From Limnephilus marmoratus (taxonomy: Eukaryota > Arthropoda > Insecta > Trichoptera > Limnephilidae): a DNA stretch of 64,000 nucleotides. The stretch spans positions 16,814,710 to 16,878,709 of the forward strand of contig OU862910.1 of the NCBI GenBank assembly GCA_917880885.1. Reading direction: 5' to 3'. The position numbers and the translations under genes were made by a program. The notes below the pieces were generated by a model. It made no database searches. It was not told where the DNA came from and saw only the letters and a program-made list of their open reading frames with translations. This document shows positions 35,601-47,600 of the stretch, piece after piece (the first letter of the stretch is position 1; each line of letters starts with the position of its first letter).

Positions 35601-38600
35601 ATCCCCTGAATCTTGTCAAACAGAGTCGCAGGGGTCAAGCAGGTGCCTGGTTCGGATGCCCAGTTCACCAGTGCCTGCATGTTTCCTCTGACCGACTCTG
35701 TTTGGGATAGCACTGCATTGGAGAGGGCTCCCAGGGAACGGTCCAGGGCTGGCGCGAAGGAGTTGTTCTTATCGAACCTCCTCAGTTCTTCGTTTACCTC
35801 CAGCTCTACGAAGGCGGGCGTAGCGGTGTACACTTTCTGTGTTTCGGCATAGCGAACACGCGACCATTCCTCCGAGCCAAAACGCTGAAGAGCCGAGATA
35901 ACTGCGACTCTTCTTGCGTCCGCCTTCGGAATCGGCGATTCCTTCACCAAGGTGCTTGGATTGCAGAACTCCAAAACGTTTTTCTGAGCGGCTAGGCTGG
36001 CGGGCATCTCTAAAAACCCCGATTCTACCTCTTGCCGCATCTCTCCCGCGGAGTCTTCTTTGTCCGAGACCGTTTTCTCCGCGAACTCTACCCGATTCCC
36101 GGATAAAACGTCTGTCATGGCCGACATCTGTTGCATCAGGATGTCCACCCGAGGATCCCGATAGTAACGCATTTCTTCCGAAGTGTCGGATCCAGAGCTT
36201 TCGCGCGGCATCGGCGTTTCCGAGAAACTCGCGCTTGATCATTGTTTCCGACCGGCGAAGCGTCTTTATTGTCGATATCACTCATTTTCATGCACAGTTT
36301 AAACACGCAAACAACACAAAAAACACACTAAACAATTAGTCAATTTCTCAGAAAACTATCTATCACGGTATATTTAATGTTTAAACTGGAAGAGCAGGGA
36401 ATAAACTTCGATTTTCGACTCAAAATTGGTTTTTTAAGTACAGCGAAACACGAAAACTGCTTTCGGCGCGAAAAAACGGCGTCATATGTCAAACAATAAC
36501 ATCACGTGATCTGAGATGCGCGTCACTAGTGTTGCCAGCAGAGAGAAAATGTGGCAAGTCGAATAAAAAAGGGGCAAATATAAGGAATAAACACGCGTGA
36601 AACGGAAACTAAAAGGGCGAAAGAGAAAGAAAGGGCTCTCTCTCATAATGGATTCCAGGCATCGATACGGAACACAAAATAAATAAATATTAATATTTGT
36701 AAATATTAAAATTTAGAATGCAAACATTAAAAAAATGTCAAAATGACTCACGTGATGTATTTATGTAAAAACGGTACTAAAATCACAGATTATGTAAACA
36801 ACAATACTTATTCTATTGTATAAATGTGTTAATAAACATTTTTGTCACCTCACTTTTCAATCATTTCATATAAAAATGTTTAATAAAAATTAACAATGTC
36901 GGGAGCGGGCGACCCGCCGTGGGAAATTTGGCGGGATAAATTATCTGTCAGACTGCGCGTCTGACAGAATGTTCTTTTTAGGTATTTCTATGGACAACTT
37001 GAATAGAGATGTGCAGCATGATTCACTATCGACCTTTCACTTTTTATTTTACGGATGTAACTAAAACAATAACGGAGTTATTACGGTTTTTCTATGGAGA
37101 CACATGCGTTGACGAGTAAACACGCTTATTGTACTTGACTGCTATCGTTATTTTAACGAGTATACTTGCTTACGTTGCTGAGGGGTTAAGAAAATTAAAA
37201 GTTTACCAATAAAATATTACGAAAACAAAAATGCATGTATGATGCATAAATGGGCCTAAAACATTGAAATATTTTATTGTTTGTTGACAACAACTGTGCA
37301 GTTAATCCAAGTGATGCAACATTTGTATGAATAAAGCCTTTTTCTAAATTTCCACACCTTTTGTTTTCCCACATTTTTCGATCGGTCCCTTCAAAATCAA
37401 TAGATAGGGGTCACTGTACATATGTAGAAATGGATGCTTTTATTGTCTCAGGGCTTCATATGCATTATACAATGGAACGTATCCTCCCATTTTCCTACGC
37501 ATAATGCTTTTTTACATGGTATTCTGTGGAACACTTCCACCTTATAAATAAACGATTTAACATTTTTATTCAAAATACTTAATTCTAAGTTCGACTGTTG
37601 CGAATTCCTGCAACTAATGAATTTACGAATACCGACAGTAACTACACAACAAAATACACTATTCTACTGCAGCATTCATAAGCGGAACTACATTGCTCAC
37701 TCTCCGATACAACAATTTCACACTATAGGAAATCAGTACTTAGGTGATGTTGACGTATTTAACATAAACCTGGCGATTTTTGTGGATCTTGTAAAAAAAT
37801 TATTCCAAAACTATTCCTAAACATATCTCTATTTTTGTAAACCTATCAAATTGCTGTATGGTTGTATTTTTATGACTTATGTGCATTTTTTATCTAATTT
37901 TATTTTTTATTATTTCTTTATCTGTTTAAAAATCATTTGTCATGAATTAATTGTACAACCAAACATGTAAAAGCCCTCTGGGCGTTAAATAAATAAACAC
38001 AGAATTAGTGTACATCATTCTCTGTGGCTGTTAATTTATAGCATTTCATAAATTGATTCTTGTAGAAACATATTTTATCAGTGGAACTTGTTGCAGCCAA
38101 AATTTGTGATGTTCTTCCCTGGAGACAGATTTTTCCACAAACTAAAACTAGTATCCAACACAGTGTACGAGGTTGGCTTGAATGTAGCAATGCATTTCTG
38201 TAATTCGTACCACTGATAAACATTTTTTTTTCCAGGCACAAGAGCAGATCTCACAGCAAATCCTCAAAAAGTTCAAGTAAAAAGGATCATTCCTCCGAAA
38301 GGAGCAAGGTATCTTCCGACAAGCACGAGTCCTCCAGGGACAGCAAGTCCAGCAGCAACCGCAGCCGCCACAAGAGCTCGAGAGACGCGGGCAAGAGCCG
38401 TGGAGGCAGCAAGCACCGAGAGCGTTCGCGGAAGTCATCCCATTCTTCCAAATCCAAGGGAGACCACAAAACTAGTCCTGATAGAAAGCAGCGGAAACGG
38501 ACTCATTCGAGAGACACTTCAAAAGAACCTGAGAAACGGCGCTCATCATCCTCCTCCAAAGATGCGAATAAAAGGTAAGACAATCTGTTACTTAACTAAC

Positions 38601-41600
38601 TAACCATCACGCCATTTCCCTGCAGGAGCAGGCAGAGAGGATAGACCATCACACAACTCTGTCTTGGCACACACACTCCTTGCTTCATTCATATACAGTG
38701 AAACTCTCTTAAGAAGTTTTGTGGTTTAAGAAGTTTGATTTTTTCGGTCCCTCGACCCAAAATTGGCCCAATTTTTCCCACATATAAGGTTTGCTTAAGA
38801 AGTTTGTTTTTTCCGGTCCCTTGGAAAACTTCTTAAGAGGGTTTCACTGTATACTCATGAAATGAAAATTACCTCAATGGCGCTTGTATGAATTAATGTT
38901 TAATCCATAAGCTGCTGAATTATTCTGCAGTATTATTTTGGCTGGTGTATTTTCCTGAATTAAAAACGTGTTTTTACTTACTCATTTTTGAGGAAACTCC
39001 TGAATGTCATAAGATTTACATTGTCAATGTTTACAAATACCTAAACCAAAAGCTTCGTTTTTACAATTTTTTTTTTTTTTTTCAAAAATTTCGTTTTTGC
39101 ACATAATTATTTACAAAAATGAAATAACATTAAAAACGACTATACATGCGATCCGCAGCTTACGGGTTAAAAGTACAGTTTAAAATAATATCAGGGACTT
39201 CAGCACGGGGAAAGCACTCGGAGAGGTTCAGATTATCAAATGCAAAGTGTATTAAAATATGTGTTGTTTTGAACCAATGAAAAAATATTTTTCTTTTTCA
39301 GGTCATTATCTAAAGAAAGTGATAACAAACATAGTACAAAAAAGAGTAGGATAGATGAAACCAAAGAAGATCTTTCACTGAATATAATTGACCCAATCAC
39401 TTCAATCACTCCAATTGATGACAAATCAAAGCCTGTGGAACCCGACGCCATATCCAGGGAACTTTTGTTGAATGATGGCGATATTTTAATGCCTCAAGAT
39501 ACCTCCAATATTGACAGCCCTCCAACACCCGGCACTCCAGAAATACTTGATAATCAACTAGGTAAGCTTTACTTTCTAACATTAGTGGCCAGTGGTTGTG
39601 ATCTCTCAATGCGTGTAAAGTTTGGGTATTTTAAAGAAATGAATCAATGTTCAATCATTGCTTTTTGAAATGTCCCTATTCGCCGATTCTAAGTCCGTTA
39701 CAGCCTTCTATCAAATTGTGATCTGCGGAAAAGCACAACTGTCACATTACTATGAATATCAGCCAATCACAATTTATTTAAAAGCTTAAAAGTTTAAACG
39801 GATCTAGAATTGGCATTTGAAGGGGATTTCTCAAATAAACATGGATTTGATGACAATGTTACATTTGAATTTTCTCAAAATGCCCCAATCTAAGTTGATC
39901 TCTCTCAAGAGAGCTTCAGGGGTCAAATGAGCATAAGGACTCATCATGCAGAAAACAGCACTAACGAAATAAAGCTGTTTTTGTGCAGATCCATGTACGC
40001 ACCATATACAGTGAAACTCTCTTAAGAAGTTTTCCAAAGGACCAGAAAAAAAACTTCTGAAGCAGGAAAATCTTATATTTGGGAAATCTTGGGCCGAGGG
40101 ACCGAAAAAAACCAAACTTCTTAAGCCAAGCCACAAAACTTCTTAAGACGGTTTCAATGTATCCAACACGTTCACAGAAGAATTGTTTTAAAATCTCTAC
40201 CACAGATGACAGTACAAGGCCTACGGTGACTGCCGGTAAAGCGCTCTCAATACCAGTCAGCCATTACTTAAACTGACCATTTGTCATTATTATTGCGAAG
40301 AATTTTTATTTGTGCATTGTGTTATTTGTTAAGGGAATGTACCCATACTACGTGACACGTTTAGGGGGGGGGGGGGTCTTCAAATTACCACGCTTGGTAC
40401 AAATGGGCGGCGGGGTGCTTAGGTTTTTGGTCACCGAGGGGGGGGGGGGTTAAAAATTGCAAAAAGTTGGTCACGTAGTATGGGTACGTTCCCTAAGTTG
40501 TGGCATGCCTGAATTTTTTTAGGGAAGTTTTTGTTAGTAAATGAAATCATATTGATTTATGGAAAAATGTTTATTGTACTCAAAAGTTATGAATGATTTC
40601 ATTAAAATATGTAAAACGTGTTGTCTATTAATTTAAGCCCTCAGGCCCCGGGCATACTTTTTCGGAAGGTCAGAAAATTTCCACTTTGCGATAAAAGGCA
40701 AATACCTAAATGTAATATTTCTAAATGTATCCGAAAACTAAAACTTGTTTTTTGAAAGGTGATGAAATATGCTTTTAAATGTTATTATTAAAAACCAAAA
40801 TATAGTTTTTGTAATATTAAAATTTTGAATGCAAACATAAAAAAAGTTTTACAAGTGGCCTGCCTTTTGCCCTACTTTTTTTTTTTAATTAAATTAGTGT
40901 TAATGGAAAAAAGAAAAACACACATATTTATTAGACTAATGTAAATGTTATATAAAAAAAAAAATTGTTTCATAAAGATATAATTAATTAAAAAAATTCA
41001 GAATTTTTTCTCAAATTGCTGCCCGAAACTTTGGTTTCATACATTTTTAATTTTTCTGTAGTTAACTTCTAGATTTGAATATAAAAAGTGCTGTTTTCTT
41101 TTTCTATCATCTTTTTGATCATATTTCTCACAATGACCATAAGTTAAATAAAATTACCATAAGTAAATAAAAATAAGACACTAAGTAAAGAGATTCAACA
41201 GTTTCAATGAGACTTATGCGAGCTATTCCCAAAAGCGAACAAATTAGCCTGAGGGGTTAAATACATTATTGCATATAAATTTATTTGTGTTCCTTACTAC
41301 ATCCTCAAATTTATTTGACTTTCAATGTGTATTCCTCATTACAAATGATTTGAATATTTAACGGCTGATATATCGGAAGTCACCTTTTCACGGCACCTAT
41401 TGGTAACAACAACATTATTATGTATTTTAGGTGTGGACAGTGATCAGGACCAGGAACCCAGCAGTACCGTGGACTCGACCCTCTCCTCCTTGTGGTCTGG
41501 CTCCGTTAGCATGATAGATGTGGCTAAATTCAATGTTACTGCATTTGAGGTACGTTTCACTTACAAATATTTTAATTGTTATAATATTTGAAAGGAGACT

Positions 41601-44600
41601 TCATGTTATTGTTCCTTCATTAGTTTCTTTTCCTTAATTAGTATATGCATGCGTATTATTATGTCGTACACACACTCCCACTTCTTCTCTAAACTTGTGT
41701 TTTGTACACTCTGCACAACTTCCTGATGAAGAACACTGCAAGGCTGTCCATAAGCTGGCTGAAACAGGAGAAAGCACAACAAAATCAACACCCCACTAGT
41801 TAAATATATATTATAGAATTTTCCATTTGATAAATCTAGTTTTCCATTCGATCGGTTAGTAGTCGTGGGTTCAATCCTCTCCTAGCTGAGTCCTCCATCA
41901 TTGCGCAAGCAACTTTCTCTACTAACAATAATAGAGGTAGGAGGATTTCATATGAATATTGTCAGAATATTTGTAAACCTGGGAATGTTTCTAAAAAAGT
42001 TTTCTGTTAACCCCTCCGCAACGTAAGCAGATGTAAGCGTTAGAAATATGACAGCAGTCAAGTACAATAAGCGTGTTTATACGTCAGCGCGTGTGTCTCC
42101 ATAGAAATTGTTCTAACTCCGTTATTGTTTTAGTCCATAAAACAAAAAGTAAAAGGTCGATAGTAGATCAAGCTGTACATCACTATCAAGTTGTCCATAG
42201 AAATACATAACAGGAATCAGCTGTCAGTCGCGTAATTAACAAAAATATTTACCCGCTCAAATTTACTATCAGCGGCTCCACCGCGCTCCACATTTTAAAT
42301 TTTTATTAAATATTTTTATATGAAATGATAAAAAAGTGAGGTGACAAAAGTGTTTATTGCACATATATACAATAGAATAAGTATTGTTGTTTACATAATC
42401 TGTGATTTTAGTACCGTTTTCACATAAAAACATCATATGAGTCATTTTTAACCTATTTTTAATATTTGCGTTCTAATTTTTAATGTTTACCAATGCTAAT
42501 ATTTATTTGTATAATAATTTGAAAGCTTATTTTGTAACCTTTCTAAAACAGTTTTTACTATTCCTCTACGTTCAGAAATGATTCATTTATAGAGCTTTAA
42601 TTGTGAAGCGGTAATAACAAAAAGTTTTCGTAAAATGTCATTTCGTTAGAGACAGTTAAAGTGCTTAAATGGCGACTTTTGGAGCGGTTAAATAAAACGT
42701 TGCCAGAAGCAGAAAACAAAGGCCAATTTTCGTGTTGTTCCCTCCCAGAAACTATGATCAAAATAAAAGTAAAAGACGCACCAACCATTAAGAAGATAGG
42801 ATACAGCACTTTGGCAAAGAGTCATTTATTTACTTTCCTTGTACCATTTTGTTACCGCTTATTTCATTTTGCTAGTAAGAAAAGATACTGTCGGGTGAGG
42901 CGAATAACATATGTGAAATAATGATTCTTTCGCCCTATATATTTGCCCTTTTTTTTCCAGCTTACCACACTTTCTCTCTCTAGTGGCAACACTTTAGTGA
43001 CGTGACAATGAAATGAAATATATAATAATGTTTTTATAATTCAGGTTTCAGGCCATTGTGATTATATCACCAAGGATCTGGAGTCTGAGCTGGAGATAGT
43101 AGGACGGATCTCTCCTGAGATAGTCTGGGATTACATCAACAAAATGAAGAAGCAAGGAAATAAGGACATCATGGTCATCAAACTAATGCCATCTAATGAG
43201 GAAGAGAAAATTCAATACAATGTTTTCTTTAGCTACTTGAATTCTAGAAACAGGTAAATTGACACTTCTCTATTTTTTATATATAATCAAAAAATAATAA
43301 TTTTGCCACCAGTTGAAAATTACGCAATCTCAATAATGTAGATAAATCTCTTGAATTCAGCCTTCTGTGTATTTGAATACCGCACAAGAATCCCAACCCC
43401 AAAAGAATATTTTCAGTGTTTTTTTTTTATTCTCTAAAAAAAATTACAATAATGAAGATGTTTTTATGTTGGTGAATAAATTTTCTATAATGATTTAAAA
43501 TGTGCCATTTTCGATTTGCCGCCAAAATGACATGATCATTTTTATTTGTAAATTCAGCAGCGTTGACGTCATGTCGAGCAATGTCGGTCCCAGCCGTCTT
43601 TCCAGCCTTTCTGTGTCGTAATGACGATGTAGCCAGTTGGAACCGTTTTGGAATGTGCGGTTTTTCTGAATGAAAATATTAAAATTACATATTTTTAGTA
43701 CAATGATCATAATCAGAAAAATAAACTTTAAATCTTCCACATTTTTTAACATTATTCATAGTTTGTGAAAATACCCCATTGGGGTGCGTTGTAGGCTGAA
43801 GGGAGTGAGAGGGGAAGAAGTTGAGAAAGAGGAAAGTTGGGAAGCATCTGGCTGTTCAGATCTGATCACTGAACATGGTCTTTCGCCAGGGCAATCAATA
43901 CTTAGTATTTATATTCTGAAATCTGCTAATATTATTGTTTACATCTAATGTCGCGGTTGCATCTGAATGATGTAGATCTCCTCCCAATGAGCGAAGGATG
44001 CAGACGACGCGGCGACCACCTAGAAGCAAGCTTCAGTTAATTTATTTTGTTTACCGTAAAGCCCTGGATTAACTTTGTCAGGGCCCGCTGTTTTCTTTAT
44101 ATTGAGTGATTTTATTTTGCATTCAACATCAGGAATTTTATTTATGCATACATAAAGCAGGAATGTAGACCGATTCCTTGGGATGAAAGAGTGGAATTCG
44201 ATCATTTGGGCTATATCCTTGTAGTAAACAGTTTTGAAGAAATCAGGAAAAAATGTAACAATGTCATTAGTATCACTACTACTTTTCCCCTTGAAATACA
44301 TATAAGTGGGTAGGCAGCGTTTATTTTTTCTTAGTGCATTTGTGTTTAAAAAAAATTTTACATATCTGAAGGAATGTATTTTTCTGTGTTATGTATGTTC
44401 GATATTATTTGTTGGCGTGGTGTATTTTACAGTCAGATTTATATTCGTGAAATATGTCTGAGGAGTTACTGTCCTTGAAATTATTACGCTAGATTTTTTT
44501 TATTTTTAATCAGTTCATTTAAGTCATTGTTAAACCATTTGGGAAAATTTTATGGTTATGCAGTGAAATCCTCTTAACTCGTTGAATGCCGTGAGTAAAT

Positions 44601-47600
44601 GGGGTTGGTTGTAACCAATTAGCGTTCGCAAAAAGCGGCAGCCATGACACCCAATGTCCGGCGATTCTGACAGCGTCCTTGAGAAATTTCGTACATAGAA
44701 AGGTCAAAGTTGAAAACCAAAGAATTTTTCCCGCGCATGCGCAAGAACTGCGCACGTTCCCGCGCTCCGGTAAATCATTAATATAAATTATATGGAGTCA
44801 CCAATCTAATTGCGGTTTTCTCTATGGTAAAGAGCGATAATAGAGCAAGCGATTCTGACCGTGTTCTTCATACACTTTCTTTATACATAAGGGTCAAAAT
44901 CGCGTGTAAAGTCTCATGATACGCCGGCGCACGAGCGGCAAATGAGTGGTTAAGAAGTTCCCTCTCAAATTTTCCTGCAGAAGTTTGGTTTTTTGCTCCC
45001 TTGAAGACTGAAAGGCTCAGTTTATCACACATATAAGGTTTTCCCGCGAAGTTTCTTTTTTTCTGTCCTTTGGAAAACTTCTTAACCACTTGGACCCATA
45101 TGCTTGCTTTCATGATAAGATAACATTACCAGACATATGTATGACGTATGAGGCGTACCTGACTTATTAAGAGGGTTTCACGGTAGTATTAATAAACAAA
45201 CAGTGAAATTAAAGGTACTTTGTGCCAAATTTGACAATTTATTTTTATTTGTTTATCAGATTGGGAGTGGTTCGCGCCCACGGGGGCATCAAGGACTTCT
45301 ACATTCTGCCCCTGACCTCGCACGCCCCCCTGCCCTCAGTACTTCTTCCCCTCAACGGGCCCGGCTTTGAGGACAACAGGCCCCAGTTGTTGCTTGGTAT
45401 CATCGTCGGACAGAAGAAGAAACGCTCTTCCAACCATCATTCTTCCATTCCAACAAAGGTACTGTCAAACCCACTCATTCAATTTCCACATAATTTTTGT
45501 ATTCGGTCCCTTAAGAAATATGTATTTTTTAAATGACCTAATATCCTAGATAAAATCCTATTTTTTTTTATGTATATGTAGTAGGGATGTGACTTTTACA
45601 TAAATAATCGGTTCTTTTTCTTAGCAAGAAAAATCCATTTATAAATAATCGATTTTTCTTCAAAAAATTTTATAATAATCGATTTTTCTCCAAATTTGTG
45701 AAGTTAAAATAAACGCGTAAAATATCTTTAATCACAGTTTTATTAATTGAAAAATATTCAACAGAATTAATAAGTTTTAAATTAATCATATAATAAAAAA
45801 TAAAATAAATAATAAAGTTTTAAATTAAGTTTTAAAATTAAAAGTTTTTTTTTAAATAATTAACTCAAATTACAAAATGGTTCGTTGACTCTGTTCTAGT
45901 GACAAGTTTGATTAGAAACTTCAACTAAACTGCTTTCAAAGCACATAAGAAATGTCATCGTAGAAGCACATATAGCGTTAATGTCATGTTTTGTTTATAA
46001 ACATCATGGTAGTTCGCACTCCGGATTCCGGACTAATGACTAAGCGTAGCAGGGCTGCGAATGAAAAAATCGACAGTGTAAAAAAATCATTTACTAATTA
46101 ATCGATTTTTTAGAAAATTAAAATCGCTTAATAAAATCGATTTTCATTGGAGAAAAATCGATTTTTTTCATAATCAATTATTTTTTCACAACCCTAATAT
46201 GTAGGTTAAAGTAAATTAATATGTTGAATTAAAAATAATCAAGAATTTTATTGTTTAGACACAACTGACATGTTTCATGAGCAATGCTCACCTTATCATG
46301 GTTTACTTAAAACTGTAAACCCTGATGAGCTTGTATCTAAACCATAGATTGTATGGTAAACTGTTTATCAGTTTGTAATATTTAAAACACTTGTTTTAAG
46401 TAAAAGTCACAAAATAAGTTTGGAGAAGTAATAATATTATGTTTGTTTATTTTCCAGATTGCCAAGCTGAAAGAAGCGGCCGAGCGTTCTTACACCCCTC
46501 CCCCCACCTCCTCATACACCCCGCCCAGCAGCCCCCGACGCACCTCCACCTCGGCGCTGTCCTCCATGCCACTGCCCACCTTCCATCCCACTCTCTCCTC
46601 CACCGTTAAGAGCAAGATTGCCGCCTCCTTAGGTAAGTCATTCAAGTGATACACATTTTTTTTTAATATATAGGTATTTGTCCGCTCACCCCCTTTTTAA
46701 AGATGTCTTCAATCTTTTCGCCACATTCTTGATGTACATAAAATTACAATCATTCATTTAAATTTTCTCAGCACGGCACGAAAACCCTTGTATTCTTTCA
46801 ATGAAATATGATAGGTGATAAGATAAAGCTATTTCCATAAAGGTAAAGATATCATTAGCTTAAATAATTCTTAGTAAAATGATTAATTATAATTTTCGAT
46901 ACTTTTTTGGAGATTGAAAATAAATGCAATGGTCGTTTGGACAATTAAGCACTAGGGCGACGAGTTGTTGCAAGAAGAGGGAGAAATGTTCTCTGGCACT
47001 GTTTACAAAATGTTGAAATACGATATATAACCTAACCTTTATTTCCAGCGAGTGCGGATGACGAGCCGTACAGCCCGGGCGGCAGTGACAGTGTGTCGCG
47101 GTCTCCCCCACCCCCGGCCACCGGCCCCACCGACTTACAGAGAAAGATGGAGGAACTAAATAGGAAGATCGAAGAACAAAAGAAGCAGATTGAAAATATG
47201 ACGGCGAATTCTAACGAGTCTTTGGTAAGAAATTCAACTTTGACTTTAAAATTTCAATTTCAGTAATCCATGACACTGACAATTCATTAAAACTTACTTG
47301 TTACGAAATGATATATTTTCTATAAAATAATCTCTATAATATTCATGACTAAGGAATATTCTGTTTTACTAAAGGTGTTATGATACAACTCACATAAAAT
47401 TTTTCTTCAAAGTTATGTACTTTCATTACACAATACAATTAGGGAACGTACCCATACTACGTGACCCGTTTAGGGGGGGGATCTTCAAAATACCACGCTT
47501 GGTCACAATGGGCGGGGGGCTTAGGTTTTTATCATACGTGATCAATCTAGAAATCTTTTTATATTTTTTCCACTTGTAATTATAGGTATGCATGCACTCT

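Larger units (their letters stand above)
31909..36680 (-). mobile_element. DIRS-type tyrosine-recombinase retrotransposon, apparently intact
   Basis: About 4.77 kb on the minus strand in PHF3/PPS intron 9. It has inverted terminal repeats (about 31941-32137 and 36482-36680, almost identical) and an internal region at 32160-32265 complementary to both ends joined. Its frames encode Gag-like, RT/RNase H and tyrosine recombinase products, all without disabling mutations that I can see. This architecture is diagnostic of DIRS elements, which replicate through a circular intermediate and integrate by recombinase without target duplication. Comparison with the empty relative at 42011-42687 sets the boundaries to within a few bases, and no duplication is seen. 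Confidence 0.95.
31357..37185. mobile_element. piggyBac-like non-autonomous element A, host of two insertions
   Basis: TTAA (31353-31356) followed by CCCCTCAGAAAATCGCC at the left, and CTTACGTTGCTGAGGGG before TTAA (37186-37189) at the right, give CCCCTCAG inverted ends. CCC-starting ends with TTAA targets fit piggyBac-type elements. Without the 372-bp MITE and the DIRS element inside it, about 690 bp remain, matching the inverted copy at 42011-42687. Confidence 0.85.
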
